In this document: positions 7,997 through 14,901 of the stretch, one piece after another | Layout: each line of letters begins with the position of its first letter | How positions within the stretch are numbered: position 1 is the first letter of the stretch | Source of the DNA: Microbacteriaceae bacterium PS02067 | GTDB lineage: Bacteria; Actinomycetota; Actinomycetes; Actinomycetales; Microbacteriaceae | Assembly: GCA_029960085.1 (NCBI GenBank) | Contig: JASCPG010000034.1 | Coordinates: 1-34,681 of the forward strand | Direction: 5' to 3' | DNA length: 34,681 bases | Notes under the pieces: model-generated | The model's database searches: none | What the model saw: the letters and a program-made list of their open reading frames with translations, nothing else | Told to the model about the DNA's origin: nothing | Position numbers and translations under genes: made by a program

Positions 7997-8637
7997 CCGC
8001 GCCGGCCGCGCCGCGCGCGGGAGGACTCTGGGTCACCTTCGAGGGCGGTGACGGCGCCGGCAAGACGACGCAGGCCACTCTCCTGGAGGAGTGGCTGCGC
8101 GAGTCGGGCCGCGCCGTCGTCCGCACCCGTGAGCCGGGCGGCACGGAGGTCGGCGTCCTCATCCGCAACATCGTGCTGCACCACCGCGGCGACGTCGCGC
8201 CCCGCGCGGAGGCGCTCCTCTACGCGGCCGACCGCGCGCACCACGTCGCGACGCTCGTGCGGCCCGCGCTTGAGCGCGGAGACGTCGTCATCCAGGATCG
8301 CTACCTCGACTCGTCCGTCGCCTACCAGGGTGCGGGGCGGGTGCTGGATGCCACGGAGGTCCGCGACCTGTCGCTGTGGGCAACCGAGGGGGCGCTCCCC
8401 GACATCACGGTGCTGCTCGACCTCGACGAGGCGTCCGGCCGTGCGCGTCTCGACGCCGACGACAAGCCCTTCGACCGACTCGAAGCGGAGAAGGACGAGT
8501 TCCACGCGCGCGTCCGCGCGGCGTTCCTCGCGCTCGCGGCGGCAGAGCCGGAGCGGTTCCTCGTGCTCGATGCCACGCTCCCGGCGGAGGAACTCGCCGC
8601 CGTCGTGCGCGAGCGCGTCGCCGCCGCGCTCGCGTGA
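7993..8637 (+). CDS. tmk: Thymidylate kinase
   Basis: Phosphorylates dTMP to dTDP with ATP. 214 residues, usual family length. P-loop FEGGDGAGKTTQA (about 16-28), the TREPGGTEVG motif, DRY-type motif QDRYLDSSVAYQGAGR and the segment ITVLLDLDEASGRAR are all present. GTG 7993 overlaps the topA stop (GTGA), so translation is coupled to topA. Confidence 0.95.
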   Translation: MTAPAAPRAGGLWVTFEGGDGAGKTTQATLLEEWLRESGRAVVRTREPGGTEVGVLIRNIVLHHRGDVAPRAEALLYAADRAHHVATLVRPALERGDVVIQDRYLDSSVAYQGAGRVLDATEVRDLSLWATEGALPDITVLLDLDEASGRARLDADDKPFDRLEAEKDEFHARVRAAFLALAAAEPERFLVLDATLPAEELAAVVRERVAAALA

Positions 8638-8658
8638 GGCGGGGTCGCACCCACACCG

Positions 8659-8664
8659 TAGGCT
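8659..8664 (+). promoter_or_regulatory. -10 box TAGGCT, leaderless start of holB
   Basis: TAGGCT lies 7 nt before the holB ATG inside the 34-nt gap after tmk. It suggests holB also has its own leaderless promoter besides readthrough from topA-tmk. Confidence 0.55.
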
Positions 8665-8671
8665 GGTCGGC

Positions 8672-9805
8672 ATGACGGCGTGGAGCGAGGTGTGGGGCCA
8701 GGATGAGGCGCTCCGGCAGCTTCAGGCCGCGGCATCCGACCCGGCGCAGCTCGCGCACGCGTGGCTCATCACGGGTCCCGCGGGGTCCGGCCGCTCGACC
8801 CTCGCCTACGCCTTCGCGGCCGCGCTCATCGCGGAGCCGGGCGACGACGCGGCGGTCCGGCAGGTGCTCGCCGGCACGCATCCCGACCTCACGGCGCTGC
8901 GCACCGAGGGCGTCATCATCTCGATCAAGGATGCCCGGAGCCTCGTCGAGCGGTCGTACTTCTCTCCGTCGCTCGGTCGCTATCGCGTGATGGTCATGGA
9001 GGATGCCGACCGCATGGTCGAGCGGACCTCCAATGTGCTCCTGAAGGCCCTCGAGGAGCCGCCGGAGCGGACGGTGTGGATCCTCTGCGCGCCGAGCGAG
9101 GCGGACCTCCTCCCGACGATCCGCTCCCGCGTGCGCACGCTGCGCCTGCGCGAGCCCGGTGTCGCCGACGTCGCCCGCCTGATCACGCAGCGCACGGGCG
9201 CCGACGAGGCGACCGCCGAACAGGCCGCGCGGCTCTCGCAGCGCCACATCGGCATGGCGGTCCGGCTGGCGACGGATGCCGACGCGCGGGCACGCCGCGA
9301 CGAGACTCTCCGCGCCGTCCTGAGCGTCCGCGGCGTCGCGACGGCGGTCGAGACGGCCGCGCGGATCGTTCAGATCGCCACCGACGATGCGAAGGCGCTC
9401 ACGGCGGAGCGGGACGAGAGCGAGCGCGAGGCGCTCCTGCGCACCCTCGGCGTGACACCGGGCACGGCCGTACCGCCTGCCGTGCGCAGTCAGGTGAGCG
9501 CGCTCGAAGACGACCAGAAGCGCCGCGCGACGCGGAGCCTCCGCGACGGGATCGACCGCGTCTTGACCGACCTCGAATCGATGTTCCGCGACGTGCTGAT
9601 GCTGCAGTTCGGGCAGACCGGCGACCTCATCAACCGCGAACTCGCCGCCGACCTCGACGCTCGCGCCTCCGCCTGGACGCCGGAGCGCACCCTGACCGTG
9701 CTCGACCAGATCTCCGCGACCCGCGCGAATCTCGAGGGCAACGCCGCTCCGGCGCTCGCGCTCGAGAGCATGCTCATCACCGTCGCCAGTGGAAGGACTC
9801 CGTGA
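8672..9805 (+). CDS. holB: DNA polymerase III delta' subunit
   Basis: Clamp-loader subunit of the replicative polymerase, 377 residues. AAA+ features: VWGQDEALRQLQAAA, P-loop-like GPAGSGRST, THPDL, sensor-type VMEDADRM, LLKALEEPPERT and the SRC-like box IRSRVRTLRL. The P-loop lysine is replaced by Arg, in line with delta' being a non-catalytic AAA+ subunit. The four-cysteine zinc module that usually precedes the THPDL motif is absent: the segment reads AEPGDDAAVRQVLAGTHPDL. Start chosen at ATG 8672 after the leaderless-type -10 box; upstream in-frame sequence belongs to tmk's shadow. Confidence 0.92.
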   Translation: MTAWSEVWGQDEALRQLQAAASDPAQLAHAWLITGPAGSGRSTLAYAFAAALIAEPGDDAAVRQVLAGTHPDLTALRTEGVIISIKDARSLVERSYFSPSLGRYRVMVMEDADRMVERTSNVLLKALEEPPERTVWILCAPSEADLLPTIRSRVRTLRLREPGVADVARLITQRTGADEATAEQAARLSQRHIGMAVRLATDADARARRDETLRAVLSVRGVATAVETAARIVQIATDDAKALTAERDESEREALLRTLGVTPGTAVPPAVRSQVSALEDDQKRRATRSLRDGIDRVLTDLESMFRDVLMLQFGQTGDLINRELAADLDARASAWTPERTLTVLDQISATRANLEGNAAPALALESMLITVASGRTP

Positions 9806-11382
9806 ACACCTCTCGCCGCGCCCCCCTCGCCCGCCGCGCCCTCGCCGTGATCGTCGGTGCCGTCGCCGCCGTGTCGCTGCTGACGGGATGCCTGTACTCC
9901 GTCATCCCCTCCGACGCCACATCCTCACCGGCGCCGAGCCGGCAGCCCGACCTCGACGGGGTGCCCGCGGGGTTCGAGGAGTTCTACGCACAGACCCTCG
10001 ACTGGACCTCGTGCGAGGGCGTCGACGCCGGCCGGTACGACTGCACGACGGTCACCGCGCCCCTCGACTGGTCGGATCCGGAGGCCGGGACGATCGACCT
10101 CGCGGTCATCCGCCGTGCGGCGACCCACGGCGACGCGATCGGGTCTCTCCTCACGAACCCCGGTGGGCCGGGCGCGAGCGGATACGACCTGATCGCCCAG
10201 TCCGCGTCCTACGCCGTCGGCGAGGCGGTGCTCGACGCCTATGACGTGATCGGCTTCGACCCCCGCGGCGTCGGCCGTTCGACGGCCGTGGAGTGCCTCG
10301 ACGCCAAGGCGATGGACAGCATGCTCTACGACATCCCGGCCGATCCGCGCGGCAGCCAGGGCTGGACCGACGAGTTGACCCAGCGCAACCGCGACTTCGT
10401 CAATGCGTGCGAGGCGCACTCCGAGGGCATCCTGCCGTACATCACGACGGACAACGCGGCGCGCGACATGGACCTGCTCCGCGGGGTCCTCGGTGACGCG
10501 AAGCTCAACTACCTCGGGTACTCCTACGGCACCTTCCTCGGAGCGACCTACGCGAAGCTCTTCCCGGAGCGCGTCGGCCGGCTCGTCCTCGACGGCGCGA
10601 TCGACCCCTCAGTGTCGGGCACCGACGTCGGCACGACGCAGGCGATCGGCTTCGAGTCGGCCCTGCGGGCCTACATGGCCGACTGCCTGGACGGCGGCGA
10701 CTGCCCGTTCAGCGGCACCGTGGATCAGGCGATGGCGGATCTCGGGACGCTGCTCGCGAGTGTCGACGCGAAGCCGCTGCGCAACTCCGACGGGCGGATG
10801 CTCGGCGCCGACACCCTCATGACCGGCATCATCGCGGCGCTCTACTCGGAGGACTCGTGGTCGTATCTCACGACGGCGTTGGCGCAGACGCTCGAGGGCG
10901 ACCCGTCCACCGCCTTCAGCCTCGCTGACTTCTACAACAACCGTGACCGCAACGGCAACTACTCCGACAACTCCACCGAGGCGTTCCGGGCGTACAACTG
11001 CATGGACTACCCGGTGGACACGTCGCAGGCCGACAAGGATGCCGCGCAGGCTCTCGTCGAGCAGAAGGCGCCGACCATCGCGCCGTACTGGCAGGGCGTC
11101 GACGTGTGCGAGGTCTGGCCCTACCCGCCGACCGGTGTGCGCGAGAAGATCACCGCCGACGGCGCGGCACCGATCGTCGTGGTCGGCACGACGAACGACC
11201 CCGCGACGCCGTATGCCTGGTCCGAGTCGCTTGCCGCCCAGCTCTCGTCCGGCGTCCTCGTCACCCGCGAAGGGGAGGGGCACACGGGGTACAACAAGGG
11301 CAACACGTGTGTCGACAGCGCCGTCGAGGGGTACCTCATCGACGGGACGGTGCCGCAGGACGGGCTTCGCTGCAGCCGGTGA
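9802..11382 (+). CDS. Secreted TAP-like alpha/beta hydrolase lipoprotein
   Basis: Probable cell-surface tripeptidyl aminopeptidase-like hydrolase of 526 residues. The signal peptide ends in lipobox LLTGC near residue 33, predicting a lipid-anchored protein. The alpha/beta hydrolase core shows oxyanion region NPGGPGASG, YDVIGFDPRGVGRS, nucleophile elbow GYSYGT (Ser241), acid in TTNDPATP (Asp466) and His494 in GEGHTGY within the C-terminal TAP-like domain. GTG 9802 overlaps the holB stop (GTGA). The exact substrate is unknown; homologues of this fold cleave short peptides from N-termini. Confidence 0.88.
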   Translation: MNTSRRAPLARRALAVIVGAVAAVSLLTGCLYSVIPSDATSSPAPSRQPDLDGVPAGFEEFYAQTLDWTSCEGVDAGRYDCTTVTAPLDWSDPEAGTIDLAVIRRAATHGDAIGSLLTNPGGPGASGYDLIAQSASYAVGEAVLDAYDVIGFDPRGVGRSTAVECLDAKAMDSMLYDIPADPRGSQGWTDELTQRNRDFVNACEAHSEGILPYITTDNAARDMDLLRGVLGDAKLNYLGYSYGTFLGATYAKLFPERVGRLVLDGAIDPSVSGTDVGTTQAIGFESALRAYMADCLDGGDCPFSGTVDQAMADLGTLLASVDAKPLRNSDGRMLGADTLMTGIIAALYSEDSWSYLTTALAQTLEGDPSTAFSLADFYNNRDRNGNYSDNSTEAFRAYNCMDYPVDTSQADKDAAQALVEQKAPTIAPYWQGVDVCEVWPYPPTGVREKITADGAAPIVVVGTTNDPATPYAWSESLAAQLSSGVLVTREGEGHTGYNKGNTCVDSAVEGYLIDGTVPQDGLRCSR

Positions 11383-11461
11383 CGCGCCGGGGCATCCGCT
11401 GACAGAAGCCGCGCATCCGTGACACGCCCGGGTACTCCGGGGCGCGTCGCGACGCGGCCGC

Positions 11462-12121
11462 TCAGCGGCGCAGGACGCGGCGGCCGAGCGCGTTGCCGAC
11501 CAGTTGCACGATCTGCACGATCACGATGATGATGAGCACCGCCGCCCAGGTGACCCACGGATTGAACTGCTTGAACCCGAAGTTGATCGCGAACTGACCG
11601 AGTCCACCGGCGGCCACGACGCCGGCCATCGCGGTCATGTCGATGAGTGCGACGACGATGAACGTGTACCCGAGGATCAGGGGCCCGAGAGCCTCGCGCG
11701 GGACGAGACGGAAGAGGATGCGCGCGCGGCTGGCGCCGGCCGCGCGGGCCGCTTCGATGACCCCGGGGCGCACGGTGAGCAGATTCTGCTCCACGATGCG
11801 GCTGATCGCGAAGAGCGACGCGATGGCGATCGCGAAGATCGCGAACGGGGCACCGATGCCGGGCAGGCCCAGCCCGCGTGCCAGGGGCTGAACGGCGGCG
11901 AGCAGGATGATGAACGGGATCGGCCGGAACGTGTTCACGATGACGTTCAGGACGCCGAAGACAGCGCGCTGCGGGAAGAGGCTCCCCGCGCGGGTCGCAT
12001 ACAGCGCCATGCCGAGGATGAGGCCGGCGAGCCCGCCCAGGATGAAGCCCGACGTGGCGACGTAGAGCGTTTCGAGGGTCGCGTCCCACAGTTCGGGGAG
12101 CAGGTCGATGAGCCTATCCAC
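11462..12121 (-). CDS. metI: Methionine ABC transporter permease
   Basis: Membrane subunit of the MetNIQ importer for D/L-methionine. 219 residues with about five membrane helices (FILGGLAGLILGMALY, PIPFIILLAAVQPLA, FAIFAIAIASLFAIS, GVVAAGGLGQ region) and the EAA-type coupling loop VIEAARAAGASRARILFRLV. GTG at 12121 overlaps the last 8 bases of metN (stop TAG 12116-12114), indicating tight translational coupling. No better start exists: the upstream in-frame sequence is antisense-like and lies inside metN. Confidence 0.93.
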   Translation of the reverse strand: MDRLIDLLPELWDATLETLYVATSGFILGGLAGLILGMALYATRAGSLFPQRAVFGVLNVIVNTFRPIPFIILLAAVQPLARGLGLPGIGAPFAIFAIAIASLFAISRIVEQNLLTVRPGVIEAARAAGASRARILFRLVPREALGPLILGYTFIVVALIDMTAMAGVVAAGGLGQFAINFGFKQFNPWVTWAAVLIIIVIVQIVQLVGNALGRRVLRR

Positions 12122-13151
12122 GGGTGCCCTCCTCGGTGAGCTCGGCGAAGGCCGATGCGGTGGCGAGCGCACGGTCCACGGCATCCGCCTCGCCCGTGAG
12201 AGCGAGCGTGAGATGGCCGAAGACGCGCCCGCGGATGTCGTTGATGCCGCCGTGGACGACCTCGAACCGCACCCCGTGCGTCGAGAGCGCCGCGAACACG
12301 TCGGCCTGTGCGGCAGCGCCTTCGCGGACGTCGAGAGTGACGATGCGGCCGGGATGGCGGGAGCGGAGCGTCGCGAGGTCGTCGCCGGTCGGGACGTCCT
12401 CGATGATGCTCGACACGAATCGGGCAGTGGCGGCGTGCCGCGGGGCCGAGAGGATGTCGAAGACGGCGCCCTCCTCGATGATGCGGCCGTGCTCCATGAC
12501 GACGACGCGGTCGGCGAGGGTGCGGATGACATCCATCTCGTGGGTGATCACGAGGATCGTGACGCCGAGCTCGACGTTGACGCGCTTGAGGAGGCTGAGG
12601 ACCTCCGCGGTGGTGTCGGGGTCGAGGGCGCTCGTGGCCTCGTCCGCGAGGAGGATGCGTGGGCTCGTGGCGAGGGCGCGGGCGATGCCGACGCGCTGCT
12701 TCTGCCCGCCGGAGAGCTGCTCGGGGTAGTTGCCCGCCTTGTCGCCGAGGCCGACGAATTCCAGCAGCTCCGCAACGCGGGCGCGGACCTCGGCGCGGGA
12801 GCGTCCCGCGACTTCGAGAGGGTAGGCGACGTTGCCGGCCACGGTGCGGGAGTCGAACAGGTTGAACTGCTGGAAGATCATTCCGATATCGCCGCGCAGG
12901 CGCCGCAGCCCCCGCTCGCCGAGGCGGGTGATGTCGACCCCGTCGACTTCGACCGTGCCGGAGGTGGGCGTCTCGAGCGCGTTGACGAGGCGCAGGACGG
13001 TGGACTTGCCCGCACCCGAGTACCCGATGATGCCGCAGATCTCTCCCGCAGCGATCTCGAGGGTCACGTCATCGACGGCCGTCACGGGCTGCGCGTCGCG
13101 CGTCGCGGCGGGGAACGTCTTGGTCACGCCACTCAGGCGGATGAGGGTCAT
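12114..13151 (-). CDS. metN: Methionine ABC transporter ATP-binding protein
   Basis: ATPase subunit of the methionine importer, 345 residues. Walker A GYSGAGKST (43-51), Q-loop IFQQFNLF, signature QLSGGQKQR, Walker B ILLADEATSALD and switch ITHEMDV are intact. The C-terminal 80 residues (RIVTLDVREGAAAQADVFAAL, IRGRVFGHLTLAL) form the NIL domain that in E. coli MetN binds methionine and inhibits transport when the cell is replete. ATG at 13151 is preceded by AGGAGG. It is separated from metQ by 67 nt containing a long hairpin. Confidence 0.95.
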   Translation of the reverse strand: MTLIRLSGVTKTFPAATRDAQPVTAVDDVTLEIAAGEICGIIGYSGAGKSTVLRLVNALETPTSGTVEVDGVDITRLGERGLRRLRGDIGMIFQQFNLFDSRTVAGNVAYPLEVAGRSRAEVRARVAELLEFVGLGDKAGNYPEQLSGGQKQRVGIARALATSPRILLADEATSALDPDTTAEVLSLLKRVNVELGVTILVITHEMDVIRTLADRVVVMEHGRIIEEGAVFDILSAPRHAATARFVSSIIEDVPTGDDLATLRSRHPGRIVTLDVREGAAAQADVFAALSTHGVRFEVVHGGINDIRGRVFGHLTLALTGEADAVDRALATASAFAELTEEGTRG

Positions 13152-13173
13152 GGATGCCTCCTGGCACGGCGCA

Positions 13174-13209
13174 CGCGTGCGGCCCGCTCCGAGGAACGGG
13201 CCGCACGCG
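13174..13209 (-). terminator. Perfect 13-bp hairpin between metQ and metN
   Basis: CGCGTGCGGCCCG (13174-13186) pairs perfectly with 13197-13209 around a 10-nt loop, 10 nt after the metQ stop. There is no T-tract, so it is more likely a partial terminator or 3' stabiliser that raises metQ mRNA over metNI. Confidence 0.6.
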
Positions 13210-13218
13210 CGACTGTTG

Positions 13219-14127
13219 TCACTGGTTGGCGCGGATCTCGTCCTCGGTCTTCTTGAGGGAGTCGAGGAGGTCGCTGACCGGCGTCTTCAGGAGCACGGCG
13301 GACCCGCCGGCGGCCTCCTGCACGCCGTCCTGCACGGCCTTGGTGTCCTGGTAGATCTTCACGAGCTTCAGGTAGGTCGGGTTCTCGGCATCCGCAGCGC
13401 GCGCGGCAAAGATGTTGATGTACGGGAACGCGGTGGGGTCGGCGGGGTCGTCCTGCGCGAGCAGCTGGTCGGGGGTGAGCCCCGACTTGGTCACGAAGTC
13501 GTTGTTGACGACGGCGCCGGCGAAGTCGGGGAGCGACGACGCGGTGAAGTCGGCGGCGACCGCCTCGACCTTGACCTTGGAGCCGGGCTCGATGTCGGCG
13601 GTCGTGGAGAACACCGACCCGCCGTCCTTGAGCTCGATGAGCTTCGCCGACTGCAGCACGAGGAGCGCCCGGGCCTGGTTCGACTCGTCGTTCGGGACGG
13701 CGATCGTCTCGCCGGCGGGGATGTCGTCGACCTTCTTGTACTTCGTGGAGTACAGGCCCAGCGGGTAGATCGCCGTCGCACCGATCGGCACGAGGGTGTC
13801 GTTCGCCTTCACGTTGTAGGTGGCGAGGTAGATGATGTGCTGGAACTGGTTGAGGTCCAGCTCACCGGCCGCGAGTGCGGGGTTCGGCTGGTCGTACGAG
13901 TCGAAGTCGACGATGTCGACGGTGATGCCCTCCTTGGCCGCGGCCTCCTTGTAGGTGGCCCAGTACGGGTCGCCCGCTCCGACGACGCCGATCTTGACCG
14001 GCTTGCTCGGGTCGGCGTCGCCCGTCGAGGCGGGGGACGCGTTCGACGCGCAGGCGGCGAGGGCCAGCACGAGCGGGACGGCGAGGGCCGCGAGCAGGGA
14101 CTTCGCGGTGAGGGATCGGCGGGACAT
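13219..14127 (-). CDS. metQ: Methionine-binding lipoprotein
   Basis: Substrate-binding lipoprotein of the methionine importer, 302 residues. N-terminal signal peptide with lipobox LALAAC (Cys near residue 26). The NlpA/MetQ fold is recognisable from KIGVVGAGDPYWATYKEAA, VDIVDFDSYDQPNPALAAGELDLNQFQH (two adjacent segments), YPLGLYSTKYK, AVPNDESNQARALLVLQ and NAFV-equivalent NNDFVTKSGL. ATG at 14127 follows AAAGGAG (14136-14142) with 8-nt spacing. It is first in metQNI and is preceded by a structured 5' UTR described separately. Confidence 0.95.
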   Translation of the reverse strand: MSRRSLTAKSLLAALAVPLVLALAACASNASPASTGDADPSKPVKIGVVGAGDPYWATYKEAAAKEGITVDIVDFDSYDQPNPALAAGELDLNQFQHIIYLATYNVKANDTLVPIGATAIYPLGLYSTKYKKVDDIPAGETIAVPNDESNQARALLVLQSAKLIELKDGGSVFSTTADIEPGSKVKVEAVAADFTASSLPDFAGAVVNNDFVTKSGLTPDQLLAQDDPADPTAFPYINIFAARAADAENPTYLKLVKIYQDTKAVQDGVQEAAGGSAVLLKTPVSDLLDSLKKTEDEIRANQ

Positions 14128-14135
14128 GAGTGGTG

Positions 14136-14213
14136 CTCCTTTGGGTCAGGGCACCGCGTCGGCGCGGAGGGCACAGCTGACCTGGCTGTCCGCGCTCGCC
14201 TCATCGCGGTGCC
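14136..14213 (-). promoter_or_regulatory. Pseudoknot-capable 5' UTR of metQ, candidate methionine/SAM-responsive element
   Basis: The metQ leader folds into three stacked helices: P1 GGCACCGCG (14213-14205) with 14158-14150; P2 GCGCGGA (14195-14189) with 14168-14162; P3 CAGC (14188-14185) with 14177-14174. The P3 loop GGUCA (14182-14178) can pair with UGACC (14148-14144) just before the Shine-Dalgarno AAAGGAG (14142-14136). A TAGCGT box at 14220-14225 predicts transcription starting at 14213, the first base of P1. The core of the common S-box (GGCAACC) is absent. The gene downstream makes methionine or SAM the obvious ligand candidates, but ligand binding is inference. Confidence 0.55.
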
Positions 14214-14219
14214 ACTTCG

Positions 14220-14225
14220 ACGCTA
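14220..14225 (-). promoter_or_regulatory. -10 box TAGCGT for metQNI
   Basis: TAGCGT on the minus strand, 6 nt before the predicted transcription start at 14213. The -35 region is not clear. Confidence 0.5.
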
Positions 14226-14350
14226 GGCGGACGCGCGCGAGGCCTTCGAATCGGGCGTAACACGGCGACACCGGATGCCGTCACGACGTGCGGATCGGGC
14301 GATCCGCCGTGGCCAGGGGCGGCTGGTTCGCGGCAGGCATCCGAACCCTG

Positions 14351-14356
14351 TAAGAT
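14351..14356 (+). promoter_or_regulatory. -10 box TAAGAT for tRNA-Thr
   Basis: TAAGAT lies 30 nt upstream of the mature tRNA 5' end. TTCGCG at 14327-14332 is a weak -35 candidate at 18-nt spacing. Confidence 0.5.
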
Positions 14357-14386
14357 CGTTCCTCGTGCACGGCGATCTCGTCGCAC

Positions 14387-14462
14387 GCCGCCCTAGCTCA
14401 GTCGGCAGAGCATTTCACTCGTAATGAAAAGGTCAAGGGTTCGATTCCCTTGGGCGGCTCCA
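14387..14462 (+). tRNA. tRNA-Thr (anticodon CGU)
   Basis: Complete cloverleaf: acceptor GCCGCCC with GGGCGGC, D-arm GCTC/GAGC, anticodon stem TTTCA/TGAAA with loop CTCGTAA (anticodon CGT at 14420-14422), T-arm AAGGG TTCGATT CCCTT. The CCA end is encoded (14460-14462). The next protein gene starts 2 nt later. Confidence 0.97.
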
Positions 14463-14464
14463 CA

Positions 14465-14857
14465 ATGTCCTCCACCATCGACATCCTGATCGAGGTCTTC
14501 ACCTGGATCGGATTCGCGGGCTTCCTCGCGCTCGCCGTGGTCATCGTCGGCGTCTGGGCGGTGGACGGCACCTGGTTGCCGGCGGAGGCGATCGTCGACC
14601 GCGAGGGCGGCGAGACCGTCGTCCGCTGGTACGACGCCGAGGGTGACGCGAACGTGGCCGTCGCCGATCCGTCGGATGCCGCGGCGCTCGCCGGCCGTGA
14701 GACGGCCTCGATCTGGTACCGCCACGGCTGGCGCGACCGGATGCGGCTCACCCGCCGCCCACCCGGGCTACGACGTCTCGTGCTCGCCGCGGGCGGCATG
14801 CTCGCGCTCGGGGTCCTCTGCCTCATCGCCGGGTGGGTGCTCTACTTCGCCCGATGA
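14465..14857 (+). CDS. Small two-helix membrane protein of unknown function
   Basis: 130 residues, not recognised. It begins MSSTIDILIEVFTWIGFAGF with a first membrane helix (about 9-31), then a soluble stretch with AEAIVDREGGETVVRWYDAEG and ETASIWYRHGW, and a second helix LVLAAGGMLALGVLCLIAGW before the C-terminus FAR. The ATG lies only 2 nt after the encoded CCA of tRNA-Thr, so no ribosome binding site is possible outside the tRNA. After 3' processing of the tRNA the mRNA would be almost leaderless. Membrane topology is clear, function unknown. Confidence 0.75.
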   Translation: MSSTIDILIEVFTWIGFAGFLALAVVIVGVWAVDGTWLPAEAIVDREGGETVVRWYDAEGDANVAVADPSDAAALAGRETASIWYRHGWRDRMRLTRRPPGLRRLVLAAGGMLALGVLCLIAGWVLYFAR

Positions 14858-14889
14858 ACCCCGCGCGCAGGTGGTGGGGATTTGCTAGC

Positions 14890-14895
14890 TAGGCT
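14890..14895 (+). promoter_or_regulatory. -10 box TAGGCT, leaderless start of MMPL gene
   Basis: TAGGCT lies 6 nt before ATG 14902, inside the repeated word GCTAGCTAGGCTAGC. There is no Shine-Dalgarno. Confidence 0.6.
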
Positions 14896-14901
14896 AGCGA
14901 T

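Noticed and set aside
14136-14213. Standard SAM-I or SAM-IV riboswitch
   Set aside because: Several short words look similar, but the SAM-binding core GGCAACC and the 3' GGUGA region are missing; reported as an unclassified structure.
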